From: Pontibacter flavimaris
GTDB taxonomy: Bacteria; Bacteroidota; Bacteroidia; Cytophagales; Hymenobacteraceae
DNA: 64,000 nt
Reading direction: 5' to 3'
Assembly: GCF_001907195.1 (NCBI RefSeq)
Contig: NZ_LVWA01000005.1
Span: 124,001 to 188,000 of the forward strand
Shown: piece by piece, positions 8,302 through 16,741 of the stretch
Position numbering within the stretch: position 1 is the stretch's first letter
How the letters are laid out: the number at the start of each line of letters is the position of its first letter
Made by a program: the position numbers and the translations under genes
The notes under the pieces: generated by a model
Database searches by the model: none
What the model was told of the DNA's origin: nothing
Seen by the model: the letters and a program-made list of their open reading frames with translations, nothing else

Positions 8302-9774
8302 TTACTCCACCGGCACCAGCCTGTAGATCGTGCCTGGTGTTTCCACGGCTACGTAGAGGTAGCCATCCGGTCCCATTTTCACGTCGCGCACGCGGCCGAT
8401 ATTCTTCAGCAGCTTTTCCTCGCCCAGCACTTTGGTGCCATCCATTTTCAGGCGGCTCAGGAACTGGAAGCGCAGCGAGCCCACCATCAGGTCGCCCTCC
8501 CAGTTTTTATAGCGGCTGCCGGTTACAAAAGCCATCCCTGACGGACCAATGGAAGGTACCCAATAGTGCAGCGGCTGCTCCATGCCTTCTTTCTTGGTAA
8601 GCTCGGTCAGCACGGTGCCGTTGTAATTGATGCCGTAGGAGATAACCGGCCAGCCATAGTTTTTGGCTTTCTCAGCAATATTTACCTCGTCGCCACCGCG
8701 CGGGCCGTGTTCGTGTGTCCATACTTGGCCGGTTTGTGGGTGCAGTGCCATGCCTTGTATGTTGCGGTGGCCGTAGGAGAAGGTGCTGGCCACAGCTCCT
8801 TGCTTGTTCACAAACGGGTTATCCGACGGAATGCTGCCATCGTCCTTAATGCGGTGCACCTTGCCGGCGTGGCGCGCCAGGTCCTGCGGGTTCTCATCGT
8901 GGTTGCCGCGGTCGCCAACGGAAATGTACAGGTAGCCGTCCTTATCAAACTCCAGCCTAGAGCCGTAATGGTGGCGGGTTTTGCTATAGGGCAGGGCCTC
9001 AAAAATTACTTTCTGCTCCGAAAGCTTGTTGCCGTTTAGCTTGGCGCGCATTACCGCGGTGGAGGAGAGCGTTTGGCCGCCTTCTTCTTTCACCGCAGAG
9101 TAGGAGAGGTAGAGGATGTTGTTCTTGGCAAAATCAGGGTGCAGTTCCACATCCAGCAAACCGCCCTGCCCCTGTGCCAGCACCTTCGGCGCGCCTTCTA
9201 CTGTTTGCAGTTTCCTATCCTTAGAGAGGCGGTAGAGTATACCCGAGCGGTCTGTGATCAGCATCTCGCCACCCGGCAAAAAGGCCATGCCCCAAGGCAC
9301 ATCCAGACCAGTGGCTACCGTATCAAGGCGGAACTTTTGCTCCTCGGATTGCTGCACGGCCTCAGCAGTTTTCTCGCTGCCAAAATCATAGGCTTTGATC
9401 CCTTTTATACCCTGCTGGATGTAGGCCACCAGCCCGTTTAGCTGCTCATCGGAAAACGTCTCGGCAAAGGCAGGCATGCCCTCGTCCGGGTAGCCGTGCT
9501 TGATGGCCTTGAACAGGTCTTCGTCGGTGCTGCCGTGTTTCCATTTGCGGTCAGCAAAAGCTTCCAGTTCCTCGCCGTGGCAGCCCGAGCAGTAGCTGAT
9601 GTAGGCAGCCTTGACGCCCGCCAGGTCAAGTTCCGGGGCAGTGGCTTGGGTGGCAGCGGCTATGGCGTTGGTGGTGGCGCTGGTGGAGGTAGAGGAGGAA
9701 ATGGTGCTGTTGCAGCTACTAAAGCCAAGTATAGCAGATGCCAGCAAAGTATACAGATAGGATGTTTTCTTCAT
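8302..9774 (-). CDS. lipoprotein cytochrome c fused to PQQ-type sugar dehydrogenase
   Basis: 490 residues from the chosen ATG at 9774. The longer frame adds 15 residues with no signal. There is a lipoprotein signal peptide with Cys21 in GFSSC, a Ser/Thr-rich linker, then a cytochrome c domain with CSGCH at 62-66, and a C-terminal six-bladed propeller of the aldose sugar dehydrogenase (YliI/GdhB) type with HEHGPRGGDEVN. Such proteins oxidise sugars with PQQ and pass electrons to the attached heme. Being a lipoprotein, it is expected on the periplasmic or outer-membrane face. No PQQ synthesis genes are in the window, so the cofactor may be imported or encoded elsewhere. Confidence 0.9.
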   Translation of the reverse strand: MKKTSYLYTLLASAILGFSSCNSTISSSTSTSATTNAIAAATQATAPELDLAGVKAAYISYCSGCHGEELEAFADRKWKHGSTDEDLFKAIKHGYPDEGMPAFAETFSDEQLNGLVAYIQQGIKGIKAYDFGSEKTAEAVQQSEEQKFRLDTVATGLDVPWGMAFLPGGEMLITDRSGILYRLSKDRKLQTVEGAPKVLAQGQGGLLDVELHPDFAKNNILYLSYSAVKEEGGQTLSSTAVMRAKLNGNKLSEQKVIFEALPYSKTRHHYGSRLEFDKDGYLYISVGDRGNHDENPQDLARHAGKVHRIKDDGSIPSDNPFVNKQGAVASTFSYGHRNIQGMALHPQTGQVWTHEHGPRGGDEVNIAEKAKNYGWPVISYGINYNGTVLTELTKKEGMEQPLHYWVPSIGPSGMAFVTGSRYKNWEGDLMVGSLRFQFLSRLKMDGTKVLGEEKLLKNIGRVRDVKMGPDGYLYVAVETPGTIYRLVPVE

Positions 9775-9889
9775 GCGATTCTGTTTGCGTAGAAAAGATG
9801 TAAGTATAGTTCTTAACAAATATAGGGATACTGGCTGTTATTCAAGTACAGGCTTAAGGCTGGTGAGGTGATTTTACGCAAGTATGAAT

Positions 9890-10411
9890 TTATACTTGCC
9901 GCTGCTTCCAGTGCTGCAGCAGCGGACCTTCTTCTCCGAACGCCGGATCGGCAGTGGGCAAACTTACCTTTTCAATGTGCTTCTTCTTCTCTTCGGGGTT
10001 GTCTTTTTCGGTGCAGATGTCGTAAGCTTCCTGTCCGGCAGGGTAGGCGCCTACTACCTCGAAACCAGCGGCGGAGGATTTCAGGTAATGGCCTGTGCCT
10101 GCCGGCAGCACCAGCATGTCGCCGGCTTTTACTTCTAATTCTTCGCTTCCGGGGCCACCAAGTATAAGTATGGCCGAACCTGCCGTTACGCCCAGCACCT
10201 CGTGCGATGTGCTGTGATAGTGGTGGTAGCTGAACACGCCGTTTACCCAGCTGCCGCGCCAGTTGTTTTGTTGAAAGGCTTCTTTAAACTGGCTCACCAG
10301 GTCATCCTTCTCCGGAAACATCTGCGCATATACCAGCAAGGGCAGTTGCGGGTTGTTGGGGATGTGGCCGTGGGGCTGCAGGAAGTAAGTAGTTGTTGTT
10401 TGTTTTGTCAT
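9890..10411 (-). CDS. cupin-domain protein
   Basis: 173 residues from MTKQTTTT. The longest open frame runs 41 residues further upstream, into the divergent promoter region, and looks spurious. A single cupin barrel is visible: the first motif around YHHYHSTSHEVLGV and the second around GDMLVLPAGTGHYL, with His and Glu metal ligands. In similar Bacteroidota proteins this fold is annotated as a cupin of unknown role, and no substrate can be given. It is divergent from an oxidoreductase gene, with a 61-base shared intergenic region. Confidence 0.85.
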   Translation of the reverse strand: MTKQTTTTYFLQPHGHIPNNPQLPLLVYAQMFPEKDDLVSQFKEAFQQNNWRGSWVNGVFSYHHYHSTSHEVLGVTAGSAILILGGPGSEELEVKAGDMLVLPAGTGHYLKSSAAGFEVVGAYPAGQEAYDICTEKDNPEEKKKHIEKVSLPTADPAFGEEGPLLQHWKQRQV

Positions 10412-10422
10412 AATTCCTATAT

Positions 10423-10434
10423 TTATACGTATAA
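10423..10434. promoter_or_regulatory. 12-base palindrome in divergent promoter
   Basis: TTATACGTATAA is perfectly self-complementary and lies between the divergent cupin and oxidoreductase starts, 12 bases before the cupin ATG. It is a candidate operator shared by both genes. Confidence 0.4.
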
Positions 10435-10472
10435 GGACGATTCTCACCCTGAAGGTTAAAACAAACGATAAG

Positions 10473-11567
10473 ATGTATACTATGCCCCACGGAACAGCGC
10501 CCTTGCGCATACTGGTAGTAGGCTGTGGTAACATGGGCGCCTCGCACGCGCTGGCTTACCATACTATGGATGGCTTCGAAATCTGCGGCCTGGTTTCTAC
10601 CGGCGCGAGCAAAGAAGTTTTGAACGAGCAACTTGGCGGCGGCTACCCCCTGTTCAGTAACTATGAGGAAGCCTTGCGCGAAACCCGCCCGGACGCGGTC
10701 TGCATTTCTACCTACCCAGATACCCACGAAGCCTATGCTATTAAAGCCTTGGAGCAGGGCTGCCATGTGTTTGTAGAGAAACCGCTGGCAGACACCGTGG
10801 CGGGTGCCGAGCGGGTAGTTGAAGCAGCCCGGCGCGCGGCCAAAAAAGTAGTGGTGGGCTACATCCTGCGGCACCACCCTTCCTGGGAGCGCTTTATCTC
10901 GCTAAGCCAGGAGTTGGGCAAGCCCCTGGTGATGCGCATGAACCTGAATCAGCAAAGCCACGGCCGCATGTGGGACGTGCACCGCAACCTGATGAAGAGC
11001 CTGAGTCCGATTGTGGACTGCGGCGTGCACTACATCGACGTGATGTGCCAGATGACGCGCTCCAAGCCAGTGCAGGTGAGCGCTATTGGGGCAAGGCTTA
11101 CGGACGACATCCCGGAGGACAACTACAACTATGGCCAGCTGCAGATCCGTTTCGAAGACGGCTCAGTGGGCTGGTACGAGGCCGGTTGGGGACCGATGAT
11201 GAGTGAAACGGCCTTCTTTATCAAGGATGTGATCGGGCCGAAGGGTTGTGTGTCGATTGTGGCGAGAGACGCAGGCGGAGCCGGAAAGTCGGATTCGGTG
11301 GCGGCGCATACCCAGACCGAGGCGCTCCGTTTCCACCATGCCGACGTGGATAAAAATAACCAGTTCCTGAAAGAGGATACTTGGATAAACCTGGAGGACG
11401 AGCCGGATCACCAGGAACTCTGCAACCGGGAACAGCGCTTTTTCCTCAAAGCCATACAGGAAGGCCTGGACCTGACAGAGCACCTGGAGGACGCGGTAAA
11501 CAGCCTGCGCATCGCCTTTGCCTGCGACGAGTCCGTGCGGACAGGGCAGGTGGTGCGGCTTGCCTAA
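10473..11567 (+). CDS. Gfo/Idh/MocA-family oxidoreductase
   Basis: 364 residues, NAD(P)-dependent. The Rossmann motif VVGCGNMGASHA lies near residues 15-26, and EKPLADT with the conserved Glu-Lys-Pro is near 108. The C-terminal alpha/beta domain carries the substrate site (DCGVHYIDV near 182-190). Members oxidise or reduce sugars and inositols; the substrate cannot be read. The divergent cupin may act on the same compound. ATG 10482 (MPHGT...) is an equally possible start. Confidence 0.9.
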   Translation: MYTMPHGTAPLRILVVGCGNMGASHALAYHTMDGFEICGLVSTGASKEVLNEQLGGGYPLFSNYEEALRETRPDAVCISTYPDTHEAYAIKALEQGCHVFVEKPLADTVAGAERVVEAARRAAKKVVVGYILRHHPSWERFISLSQELGKPLVMRMNLNQQSHGRMWDVHRNLMKSLSPIVDCGVHYIDVMCQMTRSKPVQVSAIGARLTDDIPEDNYNYGQLQIRFEDGSVGWYEAGWGPMMSETAFFIKDVIGPKGCVSIVARDAGGAGKSDSVAAHTQTEALRFHHADVDKNNQFLKEDTWINLEDEPDHQELCNREQRFFLKAIQEGLDLTEHLEDAVNSLRIAFACDESVRTGQVVRLA

Positions 11568-11653
11568 TTATACTTTACCGCGCACTTCCGGCATCGGGGA
11601 ATCTGCCTAGGTGCCGTGAAGTATAGATTGATAAATCACGAAAATCAGACTAC

Positions 11654-12067
11654 ATGAAAAAGCTATCCAGAAGATCCTTCCTCGGAAGCACGACCTTTCT
11701 ATCCTTTGCCGGTGCGCTGGGCCTGATGCCCCTGTTTGCCAGTGCGCAGAAAAAGCCTAAAAACAACTTTGTGCACCATGTATACTTCTGGCTCTACAAC
11801 CCGGACTCCGCGGAAGACAAAGCCAAATTGATAGAGGGGCTGAACACGCTGAAGGCCATCAAGGAAATACGCCTGGCTAAAATAGGTGTGCCTGCCACTA
11901 CCAACCGCGATGTGATTGAGCGGGACTACGCCGTGTCGTGGTTACTGTTCTTCGATAACCTGGAGCAGCAGGAAGTCTACCAGAAACACCCCGTTCACCT
12001 GCAGTTCGTGGAGAACTACTCGTACCTGTGGTCGAAGGTGATCGTGTATGACTCGGTGGATGTGTAG
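11654..12067 (+). CDS. Tat-exported Dabb-domain protein
   Basis: 137 residues. The N-terminus MKKLSRRSFLGSTTF is a twin-arginine (SRRSFLG) signal followed by a hydrophobic stretch and ASAQ. The mature part, starting near FVHHVYFWLYNPDS, resembles the stress-responsive dimeric alpha/beta-barrel (Dabb) domain. The function is unknown; export as a folded protein is inferred from the signal. Confidence 0.85.
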   Translation: MKKLSRRSFLGSTTFLSFAGALGLMPLFASAQKKPKNNFVHHVYFWLYNPDSAEDKAKLIEGLNTLKAIKEIRLAKIGVPATTNRDVIERDYAVSWLLFFDNLEQQEVYQKHPVHLQFVENYSYLWSKVIVYDSVDV

Positions 12068-12091
12068 GGAAGTGAAGATTTATACTTTATA

Positions 12092-12113
12092 GGCGCAAGC
12101 GTTCGCTTGTGCC
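12092..12113. repeat. P1 palindrome, copy 1
   Basis: GGCGCAAGCG and CGCTTGTGCC arms around TT. Close copies lie at 26078-26099, 44256-44277 and 44407-44428. Confidence 0.7.
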
Positions 12114-12202
12114 TATGTTTTTCCGCCAGTCGGCCTGCTTTAAACAAAGCCATACTTCATGCTGCAAGTTTAGCGTCAGCGCAACTTGTAGCTTACGGTG
12201 GG

Positions 12203-12258
12203 GCCAGTTTGTAACTGGCTGTGTTCAGAATTATACTTTCGCCAGTTATAAACTGGCG
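12203..12258. repeat. paired hairpins, GCCAGTT family
   Basis: GCCAGTT-TGT-AACTGGC (12203-12219) and CGCCAGTTATAAACTGGCG (12240-12258). They share the GTT-loop-AAC core of the P2 hairpins but have different, still complementary, arms. Confidence 0.65.
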
Positions 12259-12406
12259 GCATGCTATCCACCAGTTACCGCTGCGCTCAAACTGGCGGTA
12301 TGTTATTGAAACCGCTGAATCAGGGAAAGGCAGATGCCTGCATCAGAAAATTTCTTCCTAAGTATAATTCCCAATCCTTTCTTTCATACTCAACTCAAAC
12401 CCCCCT

Positions 12407-13711
12407 ATGAAAAAAGCATTTTTGCTCCTGCTGGCCGTAGCTTGCTGGGCTTGCACCTCCACCCAAACAGAAACCACTGAAGTAGCCACCATGGACCAAC
12501 TGGCTGAGCGCTACGTGAAAACCCTGCTCCAACTGGGCCAGTACGACAGCGACATCGTGGATGCCTACTATGGCCCGGAGGAGTGGAAGCCGACGGAGCC
12601 CGCTGCAGACTCGCTTCCGGCAGCAGAATTCCTAAGTGAATTTAGAGCGATACAGGAGCAGTTGCAGGCGCAGGATACCGTAGGTTTGTCTGCAGACGAG
12701 CAGCGCCGCTTGGCGATGTTCCAAAAGCAGGTGCTGGCCGCTATCACCAAAGTGGAGATGATGCAGGGCAAAAAGTATAGCTTTGATGAAGAAGCCAAAC
12801 TGCTCTACGATGCCGAGCCGCCGCACTACGAGCTCGCTCACTTTGATTCTATACTTGCTGAGATAGACCGTGAGTTGCCGGGGAAGGGAAGTATAAGCGA
12901 GCGCTGGGAGGCTTACCGCGCGCAGTTTGAGATACCCAAAGCCAAACTGGACACCGTGTTTAAAGCCGCCATTGCCGAAGCCCGTAATCGCACCAAAGCT
13001 CACTACCAACTGCCAGCGCAGGAAAGCTTTAAGCTGGAGTTCGTGACGGACAAAGCCTGGTCAGGCTACAATTACTACCAGGGAAAAGGCTACAGCCTCA
13101 TTCAGATCAACACTGATTTCCCGATTTACATCGAGCGCGCCATCGACCTGGCCTCGCATGAGGGCTATCCGGGGCACCATGTGTTTAACGTGCTGCTGGA
13201 GCAGAACCTGGTGGATAAAAAAGGCTGGAAAGAGTACTCGATTTACCCGCTCTTCAGCCCGCAGAGCCTGATTGCCGAGGGCAGCGCCAACTACGGCATC
13301 GAGGTGGCTTTTCCGGCAGAGGAGCGCCTGAAGTTTGAAAAACAAGTGCTGTTCCCGCTGGCTGGTCTGAACGCTGCGGAGGCCGACCGCTACTACAGCA
13401 TACTTGCCAAAATTGGGCAGCTGGACTTTGCCGGAAACGAGGCGGCCCGGCGCTACCTGAACGGGGAGATCAGTCGCGAGGAGGCCGCCGATATGCTGGT
13501 GAAGTATAACCTCTACCAAAAAGACCGCGCCCTGCAGCGCACCCGCTTCATGGACAAGTACCGCAGCTACGTGATCAATTATAACCTGGGCAAAGAACTG
13601 GTGCGCCAGTACATAGAGCGTAACGGCGGCACCGACCAAAACCCGCAGAAGCGCTGGGAGCTGTTTGAGGAGCTGCTTTCCAACCCCTACTCGGCCTCCA
13701 TGCTAAAGTAA
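12407..13711 (+). CDS. DUF885-family lipoprotein (putative metallopeptidase)
   Basis: 434 residues with a lipoprotein signal (Cys13 or Cys16 in LAVACWAC). The DUF885 hallmark SHEGYPGHHVFN lies near residues 249-260, a gluzincin-like HExxxHH motif that points to a metallopeptidase. The helical body with conserved acidic residues matches the family. It is monocistronic, with AAGTATA words on both sides. The substrate is unknown. Confidence 0.9.
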   Translation: MKKAFLLLLAVACWACTSTQTETTEVATMDQLAERYVKTLLQLGQYDSDIVDAYYGPEEWKPTEPAADSLPAAEFLSEFRAIQEQLQAQDTVGLSADEQRRLAMFQKQVLAAITKVEMMQGKKYSFDEEAKLLYDAEPPHYELAHFDSILAEIDRELPGKGSISERWEAYRAQFEIPKAKLDTVFKAAIAEARNRTKAHYQLPAQESFKLEFVTDKAWSGYNYYQGKGYSLIQINTDFPIYIERAIDLASHEGYPGHHVFNVLLEQNLVDKKGWKEYSIYPLFSPQSLIAEGSANYGIEVAFPAEERLKFEKQVLFPLAGLNAAEADRYYSILAKIGQLDFAGNEAARRYLNGEISREEAADMLVKYNLYQKDRALQRTRFMDKYRSYVINYNLGKELVRQYIERNGGTDQNPQKRWELFEELLSNPYSASMLK

Positions 13712-13784
13712 ATGCTGCAAACATTCCCCGTAAACCGTAGTTGTTTATATGATGGCTTGTCTGTATGGGAGAGCGTGGCCACCG

Positions 13785-13827
13785 ATGACATTGTCATTGG
13801 GCCTAACAAACAGGCTGGCTACTTTAG
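13785..13827 (+). promoter_or_regulatory. dps promoter with overlapping dyad
   Basis: TTG (13797-13799), a 20-base spacer and TACTTTAG (13820-13827) form a good Bacteroidota promoter 38 bases before the dps ATG. The inverted repeat ATGACA-T-TGTCAT (13785-13797) touches the -33 element and is a candidate operator. Confidence 0.55.
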
Positions 13828-13865
13828 ATGCAAACAATATTTCATATATAAAAGAACTAAAAACT

Positions 13866-14342
13866 ATGGCTAATAGAAACCTGATTGGGATTGACGCTGA
13901 CAGGGCGAAACAGCTCGCAGCTAAATTGAATAACCTGCTGGCCAATTACCAGCTGTTCTACATCAACGCGCGTGGCTTCCACTGGAACATTAAGGGCGAC
14001 AAATTCTTTGAGCTTCACGCCAAGTTCGAAGAGCTTTACTCTGACGCCATTGTGAAGGTGGATGAGATCGCCGAGCGCATCCTGACACTGGGCCACACGC
14101 CTTTCCACTCTTTTTCAGAATACCTGGAGCACGCTACCATTAAAGAGGTAGCCAACGTTTCGGACGGCGATAAGGCGGTGCAGGAAGTGCTCAACGGCTT
14201 TAAGGCGCTCCTGGAAGGGGAGCGGGACCTGCTGGCGCTCTCCGCCGAGGTCAACGACGAGGGTACCAACGCCCTGATGAGCGACTACATCCGGGAGCAG
14301 GAGAAATCGGTGTGGATGTACTCGGCCTACCTGAAAGAGTAG
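13866..14342 (+). CDS. dps: Dps-like ferritin, DNA-protecting protein
   Basis: 158 residues from MANRNLIGI; the longer frame upstream covers the promoter and is not used. Dps forms a 12-mer cage that oxidises and stores iron with peroxide and can coat DNA. The ferroxidase ligands at the dimer interface are visible: His in GFHWNIKG, Asp in ELYSDAI and Glu in KVDEIAER. A long helix with GHTPFHSFSEYLEHA follows. A terminator lies 25 bases downstream, so this is a single-gene unit. Confidence 0.95.
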   Translation: MANRNLIGIDADRAKQLAAKLNNLLANYQLFYINARGFHWNIKGDKFFELHAKFEELYSDAIVKVDEIAERILTLGHTPFHSFSEYLEHATIKEVANVSDGDKAVQEVLNGFKALLEGERDLLALSAEVNDEGTNALMSDYIREQEKSVWMYSAYLKE

Positions 14343-14367
14343 AATTTTATACTTTGGCAGTAACAAG

Positions 14368-14394
14368 AAAGCCACTCCATCCGGGGTGGCTTTT
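14368..14394 (+). terminator. terminator after dps
   Basis: AAAGCCACTCC and GGGGTGGCTTTT pair around ATCC, with one G-T pair, and end in T-rich DNA that runs into TATACTT. Confidence 0.8.
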
Positions 14395-14545
14395 ATACTT
14401 TAAAATAATTATTGGATTTGCATTTATAAATTTATATATAGTATTGACTAGCCCAGTTCCGTTTAGCCGCCGGATTTGGGAGGATAGCAGGAGTAGAGTT
14501 TCTGTTATGCTTTAGTTAGCGGTAAGCCTGAGTTTAAAATAGAAA

Positions 14546-14974
14546 ATGAAAAAGATATGGAGTAAGTATAAAACCCTACTATTTTTCGGAGTTTTTATTC
14601 TACCAGTCTATTTCTGTGTACCAAGTTCAAACTATACTGATTGTAAATGGAATGAAGACTTTAATAAATTGAAATTTGAAGGTGTTATTCAGAAGAAGTA
14701 TCTCGATAAGTCTGACCATTCTGTACCAAAAGTTGTGTTAAAAAATTTTCAAAATAACCTAGATACCCTTTACTTATTTGGGGAAGATACTGGTATTTAT
14801 GAGTCTATTAGTTTAGGAGACACCATTAAGAAAGCTTCTGGCACACGGCTGATATTGAAGATGAAAAATCAAAAATATGTAGCCTACAAGACTGTTGAAT
14901 TTGGTTGTGACTCGGTTGAGTTGAGAAAAGAAGAGTACTTATTCAAATTATATGATTTGTTAGGCAATAATTAA
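14546..14974 (+). CDS. small low-GC exported or membrane-anchored protein, unknown
   Basis: 142 residues with a basic N-terminus and one hydrophobic stretch (residues about 8-26), then a soluble domain with a Cys pair (Cys33 and a Cys near residue 126) that could form a disulfide outside the cytoplasm. GC content is much lower than in the neighbours, and AT-rich codons dominate, as in the toxin-antitoxin pair just downstream, so this stretch may have arrived by transfer. No family recognised. Confidence 0.6.
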   Translation: MKKIWSKYKTLLFFGVFILPVYFCVPSSNYTDCKWNEDFNKLKFEGVIQKKYLDKSDHSVPKVVLKNFQNNLDTLYLFGEDTGIYESISLGDTIKKASGTRLILKMKNQKYVAYKTVEFGCDSVELRKEEYLFKLYDLLGNN

Positions 14975-15112
14975 ACCTTACGGAAAAGTATAATAAATAC
15001 TTTGAATAAAAGTCAGCCGCTAACCACACCTATTAGGCAGCTACGCCACTGTTTAGCCAAATCCGTCATGGAGAATAAGGAATTATAAAGGTATATTTTT
15101 TTGTAATTTATA

Positions 15113-15128
15113 GTAACTTTTAAGTTAC
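15113..15128. promoter_or_regulatory. candidate autoregulatory operator of the toxin-antitoxin pair
   Basis: GTAACTTTTAAGTTAC is a perfect 7-base inverted repeat around TT. It lies 23 bases before the toxin ATG, in AT-rich DNA. Type II toxin-antitoxin operons are usually repressed by the antitoxin at such a site. Confidence 0.55.
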
Positions 15129-15151
15129 ATTTACTGTTGAAAGTACAGCAG

Positions 15152-15493
15152 ATGGAGAAGATCAGAGAAATCATCGCTTACAAAAACTACTTTGAAGATT
15201 TCCTGAAGGAGCAACCCGTTAAGGTGCAGGACAAGATATTCAGGATTTTGGAAGCGATAGAAACGCTTGAGCGGGTGCCTCAAAATTACCTGAAGCACTT
15301 GACAGGCACAGATGGACTTTATGAAGCACGCGTACAACTTGCTTCCAACATCTGGCGGGTGTTCTGTTTTTTCGACGAAGGCAAGCTGGTTATTTTACTT
15401 AACGGCTTCCAGAAGAAAACACAGAAAACACCAAAGAAAGAAATCAAGAAGGCACTACAATTAATGGCTGAATATTATGAAGGGAAAAGATAA
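15152..15493 (+). CDS. HigB/Gp49-like toxin (RelE superfamily)
   Basis: 113 residues. The fold pattern EFLK...V..KI...L..LE......LKHL.G.DGLYEAR...S...WRVFCFFDEGKLVILLNGFQKKTQKTPKKEI.KA matches the phage-derived Gp49-like/HigB family of ribosome-dependent mRNA interferases. The basic KKTQKTPKKE patch and Arg of YEAR/WRVF are typical catalytic or RNA-binding positions. ATG 15152 is preferred over TTG 15137. It overlaps the antitoxin gene by 17 bases. The toxin-first order is that of HigBA. Confidence 0.85.
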   Translation: MEKIREIIAYKNYFEDFLKEQPVKVQDKIFRILEAIETLERVPQNYLKHLTGTDGLYEARVQLASNIWRVFCFFDEGKLVILLNGFQKKTQKTPKKEIKKALQLMAEYYEGKR

Positions 15494-15788
15494 AGAAAGA
15501 GAAGTTAGTTCTTGGGCAGATATCAAGAACAGAGTGTACGGAGTAAAAGGCACAGAGCGACGCGATAACCTTGAAAGGGAGTTCGAATCGTTTAAAATCG
15601 GGCTTGAGCTGAAAAAGGCCCGTGAAGCTCGGCATCTTACTCAGCAGGAGTTAGGGGAAATTATAGACAAGAAAAGAACCTACATCTCCAGAGTTGAAAA
15701 CGACGGAAGTAACTTGACGCTCAAAACCTTATTCGACATTGTTGAAAAAGGATTGGGCGGAAAAGTGAAAATCTCTATTGAGCTCTAA
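15477..15788 (+). CDS. HigA-like XRE-family antitoxin
   Basis: 103 residues. The C-terminal half is an HTH of the XRE type: LKKAREARHLTQQELGEII as helices 1-2, then KKRTYISRVENDGSNLTLKTL. The N-terminal ~40 residues are polar and may bind the toxin. It starts inside the toxin gene (17-base overlap), which fits coupled expression. It probably represses its own operon at the 15113 dyad. GC is low compared with the rest of the window. Confidence 0.87.
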   Translation: MKGKDKEREVSSWADIKNRVYGVKGTERRDNLEREFESFKIGLELKKAREARHLTQQELGEIIDKKRTYISRVENDGSNLTLKTLFDIVEKGLGGKVKISIEL

Positions 15789-15908
15789 AAGTAGAATTAC
15801 TACCCCGTAACCCGGTGCAGCCGTAACCCATTGCTGTGCTAAGGGCTTCGGCTACACAAAACCGCTAACATCCCACCCAACCCTCAATCTATTACCACCT
15901 GCACAACA

Positions 15909-16472
15909 ATGGCAAATCAAAAGGAACTGCAACCAGAACAGCACGAAGCACTACTCCAAACGTTAAAAAACCGCTTCGAGAAGAACAGGAACCGCCACAA
16001 GGAGCTGGCATGGCCGGAAGTACAGGCACGGCTGGAAGCCAACCCCGGAAAACTGTGGTCGCTGCAGGAGATGGAGAGAACCGGCGGAGAGCCGGATGTG
16101 GTGGGGTATGATGAACAGACGGGCGAGTACATGTTTTACGATTGCTCGGCGGAGAGCCCCAAAGGCCGCCGAAGCGTTTGTTACGACCGGGAAGCGCAGG
16201 AGTCAAGGAAAGAGCATAGGCCAGCGCACAACGCCGTGGATATGGCTGCTGCCATGGGCATAGAGTTACTGACAGAAGAACAATACCGGCAGCTGCAAAA
16301 ACTCGGAAGCTTCGATTTAAAGACATCGAGCTGGGTGCAAACGCCTGCCAAGATACGGGAATTGGGCGGTGCCCTCTTCTGCGACCGCCGCTACGACCAG
16401 GTTTTCCTGTACCACAACGGCGCGCAATCTTATTATGCCGCCAGAGCTTTCCGTGGTTCGCTAAGGGTCTGA
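15909..16472 (+). CDS. DUF4256-domain protein
   Basis: 187 residues spanning the whole DUF4256 family: start HEALLQTLKNRFEKN, then GGEPDVVGYD, EYMFYDCSAESPKGRRSVCYDREA, and SSWVQTPAKIRELGGALFCDRRYDQVFLYHNGAQSYY near the C-terminus. The family is soluble and has no assigned function. It has no obvious operon partner. Confidence 0.85.
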   Translation: MANQKELQPEQHEALLQTLKNRFEKNRNRHKELAWPEVQARLEANPGKLWSLQEMERTGGEPDVVGYDEQTGEYMFYDCSAESPKGRRSVCYDREAQESRKEHRPAHNAVDMAAAMGIELLTEEQYRQLQKLGSFDLKTSSWVQTPAKIRELGGALFCDRRYDQVFLYHNGAQSYYAARAFRGSLRV

Positions 16473-16615
16473 GCAGTACAAGCAGCAAATTTAAGCCGAA
16501 GCCATACTTTGCCTACCGGTCCTACGAAGGGTTTATACTTTATACTTGCCGGCGATGCAATGTTTATACTTGCTGTGTGTGCTCACCAGCAAGTATAAAG
16601 CCTCCTGATTATCAA

Positions 16616-16639
16616 ATTGTTGGTGAGAACACCAACAAT
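16616..16639. repeat. P5 hairpin, copy 2
   Basis: ATTGTTGGTG and CACCAACAAT form a perfect 10-base inverted repeat around AGAA, in the 269-base gap between convergent genes. The gap also holds a C-rich repeat (about 16650-16680) and five AAGTATA/TATACTT words. Confidence 0.7.
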
Positions 16640-16741
16640 GGCCCTGGAAATTCCCCTCTTGGGAGGGGCAGGGGTGGGTTTACACCTTCAACAAAGTAGT
16701 AAAGCGCAACCTAGGTTTTATACTTGCTGGCTTCCGGCTTG

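Larger units (their letters stand above)
12068..12406 (+). repeat. gene-free stretch with several hairpins
   Basis: 339 bases. It holds the P1 palindrome (12092-12113), two hairpins of the arm-GTT-(3)-AAC-arm type (12203-12219 and 12240-12258), an imperfect third one at about 12269-12298, and four AAGTATA/TATACTT words. A 66-codon open frame here is built from the repeats, and I do not count it as a gene. Confidence 0.7.

Noticed and set aside
12109-12309. 66-codon open frame
   Set aside because: It consists of the palindromic repeats of the gap and has no family-like features.
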